Of a stretch of 64,000 nt of DNA, positions 9,101-17,737 are shown one piece after another. Within the stretch, counting starts at the first letter, position 1, and the number at the start of each line of letters is the position of its first letter. The notes under the pieces were generated by a model, which did not search any database, was not told the DNA's origin, and worked only from the letters and a program-made list of their open reading frames with translations. The stretch is from Hippopus hippopus. Its lineage: Eukaryota > Mollusca > Bivalvia > Cardiida > Cardiidae. The position numbers and the translations under genes were made by a program. The stretch is from the NCBI GenBank assembly GCA_946811185.2, contig OX328101.1, forward strand, positions 18,646,122-18,710,121, given 5' to 3'.

Positions 9101-11390
9101 CAGTGTAGATTTAAGATCAAACTACATGTTTTCTCTAGTCCGATTTTAATCTACGTTGGCTGCAGAGGCAAAAAAAAACTAGTGCAAGGTATATAATGGG
9201 ATAACAGTTAACATGTTACAGATTCCATCATTTGAGCCATACTTAAACTGTCATCTGCAAGAGCTTTCAGTTTGGCCAAGTCTACATTTTTGTTGTGTGG
9301 TAAAGAGGTAATAGCATACTTTGTCTACAGTAATTATTATGATTGATTGATTGATTGTTTGGTGTTTAACCCCATTTTCAACATTATTTCAGTTATATCG
9401 CGGCAGCCAGTGCACCTATCCATGCTTTCCTGGAGTCTCTTTTACCAGTACTCCACACAATTTTCTTTCCAAGCCACTGGCTGCTTTCCCACATAATCAT
9501 TGTCGTAACAATGGTCAGCGGTGGGAGAGGAATGAATCCTGTTGCAATGACTATCATCAATCCTCGAAAAGAAATTGGCCGAGCCAGGGATCGAACCCAT
9601 GACCCCTTGTTCTCAAGTCCTGCACGCTACCGACTGAGCTACCGGGGCTCGGCTACAGTAATTATTAGGAGTCCATTAACTTTAAAAGGAACATATTTCT
9701 TATTGCCTAATTAAAATGCTTTAGCTGATCAGAAATCACATTACTTTCTGTATTTAGAATTTGACTAAGAATGTTATTTAGAATGGTTGGTCATTAAGGT
9801 CCCTGATGTATTTTACTCAGTTTTATAGCATACTTCTATAGGAACATCTTGCATATTTCAGGGCTTCTTAACAGCTATGAGACAGGAGATTACCCGAGCC
9901 CACAAAGGTTGGGCTCTAGATTCTGTGATATTGGACAATGATGTAACCAGGATGATGAAGGAAGATGTACACAGTCCACCAAATGAAGGTTTGTGCAGTT
10001 TTACGCCATTCCTGTTTTGTTTGTGTTGAAGCATTTTTTGCTTTTATGGTGCTTTGCCTTGAGAGGATGCTTTGCTCTGATGGCATTTTGCTCCAACTTT
10101 CAACAATGTTCTAGTCATATCATGTAATAGCTCACCTATTCATGTTTCCAGTACCAGGCTTGGGCACCACAGTACCTGCCCTAGGGCACTTTGCTTCATG
10201 AGGGAATGACTTAATTTCAACCCTCTGCCACACAATTACAGCTTATAATGATCCTGGAGAAGAGAGCCTTTGGAAACGTTGCTGGTAACCAGCATTTTCC
10301 TGTTTTTCCCACAATGTTTTCTAACATTTCTTTGACAAATCTCAACATTTGAACCACATTTAACTCTTAAAGTACCTTTCACAACTGTAGTTGCTTTCGT
10401 GGCCGGTGTAGATCAAGATCAGATTGCACGTTTGGTGCAGTCTGATCTTTGACCTACACTGTCCGCTTTGGTGAACCATACAAGACAAAATCAACCTTGA
10501 CTTTGCATTTACTTTAATCTAATTTCTAGATTTAAAATGTCTATAGTATTTATTCCGCGCTCTAAGGATTAATCTATTTTGTTTAACCCTTTACCACACA
10601 ATGACGCCTTTTAACACCCCTGAAGAAGAGGCCTTTTGAAAACATTGTGGGAAAAGGAGAAAATGCTGGTTACCAGCATTTTCTCCTTTTCCCACAAAGT
10701 TTTCTACCCTATCAAAGAAAAGTTGCGTCATTTGAGCCACTATGAAATTGTCGTCTGCAAATGCTTTCAATTTGGATAGGTCTTAAATTTTGCCGTGTGG
10801 TAAAGGGTTAACTCTTTCAGCGCCAAATAAATAAACTCGACCTCTTTTGACGTCTCTAAATACAACCCGTTGAAAATTACAAAGATTTTGATTGTAAAGA
10901 CTTGACTACACAAACGGACAGTATAGATCAAAGATCAGACTGCACGTTCTGTGCAGTCTGATCTTGATCTATGCCGTCCGCAAAGGTCACTGTTTTTTGC
11001 CTATGACGCCAAAAAGGTCAAAAGCTTCCACTTTGGACTCGTCAGAAATTCTGATGTCTGGGAAAGGGTTAACATTTACCTTTCATATTGATCTTTTACT
11101 CTGTTACAGGTGTTTACATCTATGGTCTGTACTTGGATGGTGCTGGTTGGGACAGACGTAATGCCCGCCTGATAGAGCCCACACCCAAGGTTCTGTACAC
11201 ACTGATACCTGTGGTCCATGTGTTTGCCACAAACCAAGACAAGAACAAGTCGTCCATGTACGAGTGTCCCGTATACAAGAAACCAAGACGTACAGACTTG
11301 ACCTATATCTTCCCACTCCAGTTGAAGACAAACAAAAACCCGGATCACTGGATCCTGCGTGGAGTTGCTTTGCTTTGTGACACCAAGTAA
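1..11390 (+). CDS. DNAH5: Axonemal dynein heavy chain, DNAH5/DNAH8 type, C-terminal 509 residues (nine exons, 5' end outside window)
   Basis: Outer-arm dynein motor subunit of cilia and flagella. The exons are 1-165, 876-1070, 1879-2029, 3220-3331, 6165-6321, 7175-7387, 8323-8451, 9862-9988 and 11110-11390; joined they give 1,530 nt with no internal stop, and every splice phase agrees. In order the protein shows the end of the AAA6 region ([34 protein letters not shown]), the AAA lid ([28 protein letters not shown]) and the dynein C-terminal domain ([47 protein letters not shown]), ending [14 protein letters not shown]. That ending is typical of DNAH5/DNAH8. The choice between DNAH5 and DNAH8 is from memory of vertebrate sequences, and a mollusc gene may be co-orthologous to both. 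Only about the last tenth of a ~4,600-residue family protein is present. Every intron longer than about 1 kb, except 1071-1878, holds foldback elements of at least two families. Confidence 0.95.
591..804 (+). repeat. Family H foldback MITE
   Basis: Family H has termini TTAA-CYCTTTACCA...TGGTAAAGRG-TTAA and a central hairpin AAAAGGAGAAAATGCTGG/CCAGCATTTTCTCCTTTT. Arm A reads CAATCCCgacttttaacgac; arm B contains CTGCAAATGCTTTCAATTTG. Plus strand here means arm A on the left. This copy is diverged; its hairpin centre reads ggtaatcaac. It lies in the first dynein intron. Confidence 0.85.
876..1070 (+). CDS. DNAH5: Dynein heavy chain exon
   Basis: 65 codons in phase 0 on both sides, with acceptor ctacag and donor AAGAAG/gtgagt. 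It encodes [20 protein letters not shown] and [15 protein letters not shown], among the most conserved stretches of the dynein head. Confidence 0.95.
1147..1364 (+). repeat. Family H foldback MITE
   Basis: The hairpin at 1,194-1,260 is near perfect. The left terminus is eroded (caccaaacagtcc) and the right ends tatggtaaagtg. Confidence 0.88.
1588..1811 (-). repeat. Family H foldback MITE
   Basis: Reverse orientation; ends ttaaacacaagacaaaa and ggggtaaagagtta. The hairpin has lost several bases on its right side (cattttcttttccca). Confidence 0.85.
1879..2029 (+). CDS. DNAH5: Dynein heavy chain exon
   Basis: Acceptor cttcacag, donor ACAG/gtaatt. It encodes [20 protein letters not shown] and ends in phase 1 inside a Gly codon that the next exon completes. 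Confidence 0.95.
2800..2956. repeat. Long hairpin foldback
   Basis: Arms of ~75 bp: TAAGGAATGAaaagaaattc on the left against ttctcttCATTCCTTAA on the right, closing on GTATGAAACTGCTTCGTGG with loop gcttcg. Poly-A and poly-T runs face each other in the stem. Related A-rich fragments lie at 2,290-2,330. It sits in the intron between dynein exons 3 and 4. Confidence 0.85.
3220..3331 (+). CDS. DNAH5: Dynein heavy chain exon
   Basis: Acceptor tttgatag, donor CAC/gtaagt. It encodes [20 protein letters not shown] and [10 protein letters not shown]. Enters in phase 1 and leaves in phase 2. Confidence 0.95.
3630..4920 (-). mobile_element. Pogo-like (Tc1/mariner superfamily) DNA transposon, deletion derivative
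   Basis: 1,291 bp flanked by TA at 3,628-3,629 and 4,921-4,922. Imperfect ~26-bp terminal inverted repeats start CCGTAAAACG on the left and CCGTGTTTTGG on the right, sharing the inner motif GTATAACACGC. Only the N-terminal DNA-binding part of a transposase is seen; no DDE catalytic domain is present, so it cannot move on its own. Contains a C10 run near 4,761. Confidence 0.82.
3863..4117 (-). pseudogene. Transposase N-terminal fragment, Brinker-type DNA-binding domain
   Basis: 84 codons containing [20 protein letters not shown] followed by [20 protein letters not shown]. The helix-turn-helix pattern [17 protein letters not shown]...R.F.VSE.SVR.WR is the Brinker-like domain at the N-terminus of many pogo-type transposases. 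After [10 protein letters not shown] the sequence turns to non-homologous residues and stops. Either a truncated gene or a first exon whose partner was deleted. Confidence 0.75.
5005..5190 (-). repeat. Family H foldback MITE, left end truncated
   Basis: Arm B starts at cttgtccaaaattgaagc. The hairpin centre is changed to ctgcatgctcg, keeping the flanking stem ttttggaaaaggag. Ends gtttggtaaatggttaa. Confidence 0.82.
5468..5650 (+). repeat. Family H foldback MITE, arm B shortened
   Basis: Ends ttaatcccttactgcacaa and gtaaagagttaa. About 40 bp of arm B (the CTGCAAATGC segment) are missing. Hairpin stem intact at 5,522-5,586. Confidence 0.88.
5776..6004 (+). repeat. Family H foldback MITE
   Basis: Full length with both arms; ends cctttaccacacaatccc and tggtaaagagttgag. 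The right TTAA has mutated. Confidence 0.9.
6165..6321 (+). CDS. DNAH5: Dynein heavy chain exon
   Basis: Acceptor tatttcag, donor GAG/gtaact. It encodes [20 protein letters not shown] then [17 protein letters not shown] run of five glycines ([11 protein letters not shown]) marks the lid loop. The upstream intron holds the nested pogo-like and foldback elements of 3.4-5.0 kb. Confidence 0.95.
6376..6653. repeat. Family D (GATC-hairpin) foldback with internal duplication
   Basis: Family D has the core TAGATCAAGATCAGACTGCA paired with TGCAGTCTGATCTTGATCTA. Here ~115 bp (taataattgcaaattttata...) occur twice, at 6,398 and 6,510; only the second unit keeps both hairpin arms. It runs straight into the family H copy at 6,654. 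Confidence 0.75.
6654..6873 (+). repeat. Family H foldback MITE with TTAA at both ends
   Basis: TTAA at 6,654-6,657 and 6,870-6,873. Near-perfect hairpin with centre ggtaacc; arm B reads ctgcaagtggttccaatttg. Confidence 0.9.
7175..7387 (+). CDS. DNAH5: Dynein heavy chain exon with GC donor
   Basis: 71 codons from [20 protein letters not shown] to ARVPTTWKK. The downstream junction reads TGGAAGAAG/gcaagt. Conservation requires TWKK to join [12 protein letters not shown], which places the splice at a GC dinucleotide with an otherwise ideal donor context. Confidence 0.93.
7438..7615. repeat. Foldback element with ~35-bp inverted ends
   Basis: The left end gggctgtattcaccaac mirrors the right end ggtgataacaggccc; inner arms are aaagttgcgtttttagtctg and cactaaaaatgcagttta. 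A related sequence lies at 47,845-48,010. Confidence 0.7.
7850..8049 (+). repeat. Family H foldback MITE, degenerate
   Basis: The hairpin is decayed (aggataatatgctggtatcc). Arm B is recognisable as ccatctgcagatgttttgaa; ends tttacgaaaaagttaac. Confidence 0.75.
8323..8451 (+). CDS. DNAH5: Dynein heavy chain exon
   Basis: 43 codons in phase 0. Acceptor caattacag, donor CCTACT/gtaagt. It encodes [19 protein letters not shown] and [10 protein letters not shown], the start of the C-terminal domain. Confidence 0.95.
8542..8998 (+). repeat. Family H foldback MITE carrying a nested element
   Basis: TTAA at 8,542-8,545 and 8,995-8,998. Arm B is interrupted at 8,716 by a second TTAA-bounded element of 232 bp and resumes atgctttcagtattgaaat at 8,948. 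Confidence 0.88.
8716..8947 (+). repeat. Family T (TTAAGGTCTA) element, two-unit version
   Basis: Ends TTAAGGTCTACAGCCCCTAA and its inverse attaggggtcgtagacctta. The inside is a ~115-bp unit present twice (tctcatattaaaagacggaa at ~8,736, cttatattaaaagacgga at ~8,846). A one-unit copy lies inverted at 54,808-54,932. Confidence 0.85.
9045..9185. repeat. Family D foldback, diverged
   Basis: Arms gtcagtgtagatttaagatc and gattttaatctacgttggct, with the inner TGCA part of the stem lost. Confidence 0.65.
9213..9311 (+). repeat. Family H arm B fragment
   Basis: Only the right half remains: ttgagccatacttaaactg, then catctgcaagagctttcag and gtgtggtaaagaggtaa. Confidence 0.75.
9340..9652 (-). mobile_element. 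tRNA-headed SINE with perfect 15-bp target duplication
   Basis: Read on the minus strand, the head at 9,652 is tRNA-like: box A-like GTAGCTCAGTCGGTAGCGTG, box B GGTTCGATCCC, and pairing acceptor-like ends GCCGAGCC/GGCTCGGC. The 3' tail is (CAAT)n at 9,340. CTACAGTAATTATTA flanks both sides (9,325-9,339 and 9,653-9,667). The body contains tttcaacattatttcagt, shared with the copy at 17.3 kb. The head has no obvious anticodon loop, so I call it a SINE, not a tRNA gene. Confidence 0.88.
9862..9988 (+). CDS. DNAH5: Dynein heavy chain exon
   Basis: Acceptor tatttcag, donor GAAG/gtttgt. It encodes [20 protein letters not shown] and ends in phase 1 inside the Gly of GVYIYG. Confidence 0.95.
10216..10366 (+). 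repeat. Family H foldback MITE, truncated by a family D element
   Basis: Arm A and a shortened hairpin (gttgctggtaaccagcattt) are present. Arm B stops at accacatttaa, where the family D element begins at TTAA. Confidence 0.8.
10363..10573. repeat. Family D foldback with TTAA ends
   Basis: Opens ttaactcttaaagtacc and closes gcgctctaaggattaa. Stem at 10,405-10,470: ggtgtagatcaagatcagat paired with tctgatctttgacctacac. Confidence 0.8.
10583..10811 (+). repeat. Family H foldback MITE with TTAA at both ends
   Basis: One of the best preserved copies: TTAA at 10,583-10,586 and 10,808-10,811, full arms and hairpin. Its right TTAA is also the left TTAA of the next element. Confidence 0.92.
10808..11072. 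repeat. Family D foldback with TTAA ends
   Basis: Opens TTAACTCTTTCAGCGCC and closes ggaaagggTTAA. The near-perfect hairpin at 10,918-10,985 is built on gatcagactgcacgttctg. Ends 37 bp before the terminal dynein exon, inside its acceptor region. Confidence 0.85.
11110..11390 (+). CDS. DNAH5: Dynein heavy chain terminal exon
   Basis: Acceptor ctgttacag. It encodes [17 protein letters not shown], then [18 protein letters not shown], and ends [14 protein letters not shown] with TAA at 11,388-11,390. This is the natural C-terminus of the family. Confidence 0.96.
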
Positions 11391-12310
11391 ATTGACAGTA
11401 TTAGAGACAATTTTATTTTGTGATATGACCAACCAGACTTGTATATTTTTTTGTTTGATGTGTTTCAATATTTCAAAACTGATACAAACTACAGTTTCTG
11501 TGTTTATGTATATTCAAATGAAATGACAGTTTCGGAGAGAAAAAAAAAAGACGAAGTAATTATTCAGGAAAAATATTGATACAGAGAATGAGTCATCATT
11601 GATACTTTCAGAGTTTTTTCTTTTGCCTTTCAATATTAAATGATCAAGGCATTGTGTAGAAAGTTTTGTTTGAGGTTATTATTTTTTGACTGTGTGATAT
11701 TTTGAGTGTCTTTTGGTTGTGCATTTTTTGCCCATTACGAATTATAATGGAGTTGATATGATTTTTTTTTCCCCATTTTGTTATAATATAATTGTGTATT
11801 TTGATTTGACTACGGTCTGTACTCACCAACCATTCTAAATTCAAATTTATAATATTGTAACTCCAAGCCTAGCCATCTGGTAGGCTGAGACAAAATATGT
11901 GTCAGCCAACTAGATATATACTTTAATATGAAATAGGTATGGTTCTTGAATGAAAAACCTGAGTTCTGTATCCAGTACGGTTTATTGAGCTTTTCATGTT
12001 TTACTTACTTGCATGAAAGAAAAATGTTACTATTTATAACTGAGAAAGAAGAGAAGACATTTTAGAACAGATATTGGAAAACAATTACTAATACTATAGA
12101 ATATTTTTTATATACATACATACTTTTTTCTGTGGTTTTATTGTGTGTATATTGGGTATATTTCTTATTGGAATATTGTTTTGTATTTTTTGTGATAACA
12201 TTTGAGTTATTGAATGACATTTTGTTAAAATTTTGGTGACATAATAAACAACTTAGCTGTAGAATGGAAGACATAAAACATAATTTAAATAAATAGGAAG
12301 TACCGTATGC
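11391..12310 (+). other. Probable 3' UTR of the dynein gene
   Basis: AT-rich DNA downstream of the stop with no recognised repeat. AATAAA occurs at 12,243-12,248 and 12,288-12,293, either of which could direct polyadenylation. The transcript end is an inference. A short stretch near 11,812 (ggtctgtactcaccaaccattctaaa) resembles the end of the foldback at 7,438. Confidence 0.5.
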
Positions 12311-12319
12311 AAGTTTAAG

Positions 12320-12445
12320 CCTTGGACCATCTTCACAACTGTAGTTGCCATTGCAGCCAGTGAAGATCAAGATCAGACACCCTAGTACATGCAGCCTGAT
12401 CTTTGATCTTTACTGTCTACTTTGGTTGGACACACTGGAAAAAGA
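12320..12445. repeat. Family D foldback, partial
   Basis: Arms gtgaagatcaagatcagac and gcctgatctttgatcttta; no intact termini. Confidence 0.65.
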
Positions 12446-12839
12446 AACCCCTGGAATTGCAATTTTATGTGTCCTATCTGTAATCTGAAAAATCTGCTGG
12501 ATTTGTTTCGAGCTCTAGATTTAATTTATGCGTAATCTTATGTCAAAAGACTAGAGTAGAAATAACTTCCTCTTACATGAGATCCGTCCATTACTTTTGT
12601 GATCTATAGTATGTATACTTATATTTTTACTTTCAATTTCTTTGGATGTTTTGTAAAATGAGTGCTCTTTTTGACCTTGTGATATAATCATAATTATAAT
12701 TTAATATGATTCTGTTTGTAATCAATGTTACCTTTCTAAAGTCTAAACTAATAATATTGTTAAACTGGTTTTGATTAAACTTTGAAAATTTAAAGGCTCG
12801 AAGTACTTTTTTTTTCACACAATTATCAATGAAGTATTG

Positions 12840-13041
12840 TTCACAGGATTCAAGTCATTATAGCTCTGTGGTCAAAAATAGCTTTGCCCTGGGGGTTATT
12901 ACTCTCTCATGGGCCGTTATGGAGAAAATTTTTTATGTCTTCTAGTTTGAACCCAATTGGCCAAGAATTGTAATGTTTGGCGTGTTGGGTTTTTACTTAG
13001 TTGCCAGTGGAGCGATACAGGGCCATTATGGCCCTCTTGTT
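12840..13041 (-). mobile_element. 5' head of a Helentron-like element, reverse orientation
   Basis: On the minus strand it opens AACAAGAGGGCCATAATGGC with hairpin AGGGCCATAATGGCCCT, then ATCGCTCCACTGGC. No matching 3' end is nearby, so it is a fragment. The leftward limit is approximate. Confidence 0.65.
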
Positions 13042-13212
13042 TTAAAATGGACATTGATCTCCGAAGCATAACCACTAATCCTGTTACATACATAACCCTG
13101 CTTACATGCAAAGTTCCATAACTCTTAAATGTTTCCATTGAAAAAAGGACCTCTTGGAAGCAAATTTCTTTTCAAAGAATCACTTGTTATTGTAGAAATC
13201 TTTTTATGTCCT

Positions 13213-13430
13213 TAACCTGTCACTGCTGGTTCAACGACCCTGAGATAATAGGTATTTGAAAACATTGTGAAAAAAATGATATAATATGCTTGTAAGAAGA
13301 ATCTTCTCCTTTTCGAACAATATTTTATTTTCTTTTAAAGACAGAATTCATCACTCGAGCTACATTTAATTTTGTGTCTTGCAAGGCTTTTTCAATTCTA
13401 TCAAGTCTAAAATTTTGTCACATTTTGACA
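13213..13430 (+). repeat. Family H foldback MITE, degenerate
   Basis: The hairpin is decayed (gatataatatgcttgtaaga); arm B is still clear (tcaagtctaaaattttgtca). The right terminus is lost. Confidence 0.75.
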
Positions 13431-13556
13431 CAAGATAATGCCCCATACTAAATAAAGGTCTAGAATGTATGGTTATACGAAGATTTTCAAAAGTTCCTCA
13501 ATAAAAGGCCCTGTAAAACATGAGACCTCTGTGCTAATTTCAATCCCAGTGCTAAT

Positions 13557-14565
13557 TAGTCCCCTACCGGCGAAGCCGAAGGGGACTATAGATTTGCACT
13601 CCGTCCGCCCGTCTGTCCGTCAGTCTGGCAAATCAGTTTTTTTTCTAAACGCTGGCAGATATTGAGCTCATTTTTGGTGTGTAAGTCAACCACCACGAGT
13701 TACAGATCAGGTTCGAGTTTTGTTCCGGTCCACTGATTTTTGACGAAATTATGGGCCTTGGACTTAGAAAATTTCACTGAAAAAACAGTTTTCCGGACTC
13801 TTTTTCTAAACACTGGTAGATATTGAGCTCACTTTTGGTGTGCAAGTCAACAACCATGAGTTACAGATCAAGTTCGAGTTTTGTTCTGGTCCACTGATTT
13901 TTGACGAAATTACGGGCCTTGGACTTAGAAATTTTCACGGAAAAAAAAAGTTTTCCGGACTTTTTTCTAAACGCTGGCAGATATTGAGCTGATTTTTGTA
14001 GTGTAAGTCAACCACTTTGAGTTACATATCAAGTTTGAGTTCCGTTCCAGTCCACTGATTTTTGACGAAATTACAGGCCTTGGACTTGGAAATTTTCACC
14101 CCCCAAAAAACAGTTTTCCGGACTTTTTTTTCTAAACGCTGGCAGATATTGAGCTGATTTTCGGTGTGTAAGTCAACCACCATGAGTTACAGATCAAGTT
14201 CGAGTTTTGTTCTGGTCCACTGATTTTTTAAGAAATTACAGGCCTTGGACTTAGAAAATTTCACAGAAAAAACAGTTTTCCCGACTTTTTTACTTACAAT
14301 GCACATGTTTGGTATGTAGGTACCTGTCATTGATACCGATCTTCTGTGGGTTATATGTCCAAGGTCAAGGTAAAAAATTTTAACCCTTATCATGAAAACA
14401 TATCCTCAACACTTTGCATAGTCATTTCTCTGTATATTTTTTAAGTACTTAAGTTATAACACTTATACATGATAAGCTGGTACCTCTCATTGGTACACAC
14501 CTGCTGATGATAAGATCAAGATCATCTCACAAGGTAAAGGTCATATTTCTGAAAATTTGCTTTTA

Positions 14566-14598
<33 letters not shown>

Positions 14599-14824
14599 CG
14601 TAGTAAAACTTCTTCAATGAACTTACTTTAACGAGGAAAATGCTTATATATCTGGCTTTCATTAAAGCATTGCATACAAAGACAGGCACGATGTTTATAA
14701 TTCTGAAAGGGGGTCAAATACGTTCTTTCTCCTCCACAGAGTTTCACAAATTATACCTGCCAGCGATATATACAGCCGGTAGGGGACTCAGTATTGCTAT
14801 GCAATACTATCAGAATGCTTGTTT
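13557..14824 (+). mobile_element. Helentron-like element, family 3 (mariner-free copy)
   Basis: Left end AGTCCCCTACCGGCGAAGCC, with internal hairpin AGTCCCCT/AGGGGACT. Right end GCCGGTAGGGGACT followed by the hairpin AGTATTGCTATGCAATACT. The two ends share a 13-bp subterminal inverted repeat. The inside holds four units of ~161-165 bp (ctaaacgctggcagatattg at 13,645, 13,806, 13,967 and 14,132), then unique sequence. No Rep-helicase coding sequence, so non-autonomous. The superfamily is an inference from architecture. Confidence 0.7.
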
Positions 14825-14829
14825 TAAAA

Positions 14830-15935
14830 CAAATTCAGAAGTGAACTACAACATGAATGTAAGTGCCAAATACAGCTCGAGTTATGCTCCAAAGAAACCT
14901 TGAGCATCAAAAATCAATAAAGGTACATGACTCCAAAATCATGGTACTGCACTTCTCAATAAAATCTGCCTACCTTTGAAGTCTCGCATTGACACGTTTC
15001 ATAATTTTCGAGTTATGCTCTGGACAAAATTTAAGTATGAAAAATAACAAAGGGCAATAACTCCTAAATTATGGTACCGAGAGTTATGACCTGTGAAGTT
15101 TCATGTTTATATCTGATGTAGTTTTCAAGTTATGCTCTGGAAAAAATTAAAGTAAGAAAAAATAACAAAGGTCAATAACTCCTTAACTATGCAAGCAAGA
15201 GTTATGGTTCTTGTGCACAGCACTATTCCTCAATGTGATCTATGCATGTGTAAAGTATCATGTTTACACCTCTCCTATTTTTCAAGTTATGCCCCAGACG
15301 AAATTTAAATACGGAAAAAAATCAAGAGGAAATAACTCCTAAATTATTGTGCAGAAAGTTATGGTTCTTGTACACTGCACTTGCCCTGAATGTTATCTAT
15401 CAACATGTGATGTTACATGTTTATATCTCATGTAGTTTTCAAGTTATGCCCGGGACAAAATTTAGGTAAGAAAAATAAAATGCAATAACTCCTAAACTAT
15501 GCAATCAAGAGTTACAGTTCTTATGCACTGCACTTCTCCTTGGTAAAATCTATCCACCTTCGAAGTTTCATGTTTACATCTCAAATAATTTTTGAGATAT
15601 CCTCCAGACAAAATTTAAGTTTGATAAAAATAGCAAAGGGCAATAACTCCTAAATTGTAGTACTGAAAGTTATGGTTCTTGTACACTGCACTTCTCCTCA
15701 ATGTCATCTATCAACCTGTGAAGTTTCATGTTTATATCTCAAGTAGTTTTCAAGTTATGCTCTGGACAAAATTTAAGAGAGAAAAATAACAAAGGGCAAT
15801 AACTCCTAAATTATCCAATCAAGAGATATGGATCTTGTGCACTGCACTTCTCCTTGATGAGATCTATCCTCCTGTGAACTTTCATGTTTACACCTCTAAT
15901 AGTTTTTGAGTTAGGCTTCAGACAAGAAAGTGGGG
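14830..15935 (+). repeat. Tandem array, ~155-bp unit
   Basis: About seven diverged units marked by caagttatgctctggacaaa and caataactcctaaattat. Ends near gacggaaggaagg (15,950), the kind of G/A-rich run seen near the 3' ends of the other array-bearing elements. Confidence 0.75.
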
Positions 15936-16199
15936 CGGGGGACATACCGACGGAAGGAAGGCTACTATTACTATATCCTCTGCTGCCTTTCGGTGCAGGA
16001 TAACAAGCGCTCTCCTTTACCCGGTAGAGGTGCAATTTTCATAATTTTTTCAGGTAGGTCCAAGCTCAAGGTCATACTGAAAGATCAAATGATGAAGTTG
16101 TCATTAATTTATAGCATGTTTGAGCCATAAATACTATGTTTTGGATAGATTTCAATATAGTTTGGCAATATTATTCTTCATAAGTAGAAGTGCCATTTA

Positions 16200-16247
16200 A
16201 AACCCCCATGAAAGGCTTGATATGTTGCCCCTGGGCAATCTGCTAGT
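16200..16247 (-). mobile_element. Probable head fragment of another Helentron-like family
   Basis: On the minus strand gaactagcagaTTGCCCAGG with hairpin TTGCCCAGGGGCAA resembles the AAC(A/T)AGAG-hairpin heads elsewhere. Weak: only ~45 bp. Confidence 0.35.
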
Positions 16248-16259
16248 TCAGGACCAGGC

Positions 16260-16925
16260 ATCAAAGATGTACTTAGATAGGACAAGATTTTAGAGCACCT
16301 GACCATTAACCTCCCTGCTGTAAGCTTGACCTTGAAGACCAGTGTCTGGAACCTCTGCTCTACACACTAGACATTAATCCTTTACCAAACAACAATTTTG
16401 TTTAACCTTGTCAATATGAGAGCATTGGCTAGAGTAAATTAGAGTAAAAACTCTGATAGTGTTGTAAAGGCTGGGGAAAAAGATAAAATGTTGGTAACCA
16501 GTATTTTCTCCTTTTCCCACTGCTTTCAAAAGCCTTCTCCCTCAGGGTAATAAAACACAGGATTGTTTGGTAAAGGTAAAACATCTTGACAAAAGCAACC
16601 TTCAAATGGCTCTTTTTTTGTATAAATTATGAGACTTAAAATGTCTCTTTGGTTGATTCTGTGCTTTACGGGTAGTGCATCCTGTTCACCCTGTGACCTT
16701 AGAGCCTGGTGTCTGCAGCCTGCTCTGCACAGTGCCAAATCAAGGTAGATGCATGTGTGAATTATTTTCAAAATTGGACAGGGTAACCAAGAGATGTGGA
16801 TAGGACAAATTTAAAGAGCATATGGCATTTGAAACCTTTCTGTGACCTTGAACTTGGGGTATGGTGCTTGAAACCTATGCCCTAAACATCAGGTCACCAT
16901 GGTCAATATATGTGCCATATTCTGT
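16260..16925 (+). repeat. Degenerate repeats around a family H copy
   Basis: Similar stretches with ggataggacaaatttaaag-like and gaccttgaacttggggtatg-like text recur at ~16,285, ~16,660 and ~16,795. They are too diverged to define a unit. Confidence 0.4.
16374..16579 (-). repeat. Family H foldback MITE
   Basis: Opens ttaatcctttaccaaacaac; closes ggattgtttggtaaagg. Arm B is heavily mutated. Confidence 0.8.
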
Positions 16926-16929
16926 TGCA

Positions 16930-17152
16930 TAAGCTGTTTAACATTCCAGAGTTTAAAGGAACAAGGAAATAGGCCTTTGAAAGCATTGAAGGAAAAGGAG
17001 AAAATACTAGTAACCAGCTTTTTCTCCATTTTGCCCAATGTTTTCTCCCCCTTCAATGACAAATACCATCATTTATGCCTCATGTAATTTTTTTTTTCCT
17101 GCAAATGCTTTCAATTTGGACAATTCAAAAGCTTTGTTGTCTGGTAAAAGGA
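16930..17152 (+). repeat. Family H foldback MITE, diverged
   Basis: The hairpin has several mismatches (aaaatactagtaaccagctt). Arm B contains cctgcaaatgctttcaattt. Confidence 0.82.
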
Positions 17153-17283
17153 TAAAGAAATCAGGTTGAAGGACATCTGGACAGAAAAGGCCAAAACAAT
17201 ATATCCCCTCACTCAGCCTTTAGGGAAATGATAAAAGGAGCTACAGCTTGTAGCTAGCTACTGCTTCTTCACCTTCAATATTT

Positions 17284-17737
17284 TTAAGCCTTATCCTGCT
17301 GAATAACTAATGACAGATTGATTGATTGAATGATGTTTTACGCCGCTTTCAACATTATTTCAGTCATATCACAGCAACAGATCACATTCATGTATTTCCT
17401 GGGTTTTACCAGTACTAGGCTGGGGCTCTGAGGTGTCTTGTTCCAGGACACCCCCACGAAAAACCCAGTGGATTCAGTGCAGCTGGAACCCGGGGCATCC
17501 AGGTTACGAGTCCCATACTTTACCAGAGCCACGCAGGACCCCTGCTAAGTAACTAAAATGAAATGTTCAATTCGAAAGTAAAAAACCCAAATATTGCAAT
17601 TTAAAGTTTTGTTTTGCGGGGTAATATCTCCTTATTGGACTGTGTAGATCCAAGATTGGACTGCATGTTCTGTGCAGTCTGATCTTGATCTACATTGCAA
17701 AAAATCAGTGAGTCGTGCTTGGCAGCGTAAGGATTAA
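17284..17737. repeat. Family D foldback interrupted by a SINE
   Basis: TTAA at 17,284-17,287 and 17,734-17,737; opens ttaagccttatcctgctga, closes cagcgtaaggattaa. Hairpin at 17,644-17,697. The SINE occupies 17,311-17,549. Confidence 0.82.
17311..17549 (-). mobile_element. tRNA-headed SINE with 7-bp target duplication
   Basis: TAACTAA flanks it at 17,304-17,310 and 17,550-17,556. Tail attgattgattg at the left; minus-strand head has ggctctggtaaagtatgg and box-B-like gggttccagc. Body shares tttcaacattatttcagt with the 9.3-kb copy. Confidence 0.8.

Noticed and set aside
9575..9652. Functional tRNA gene on the minus strand
   Set aside because: Boxes A and B are present but the anticodon region does not form a clear arm, and the sequence is continuous with a SINE body flanked by a target duplication.
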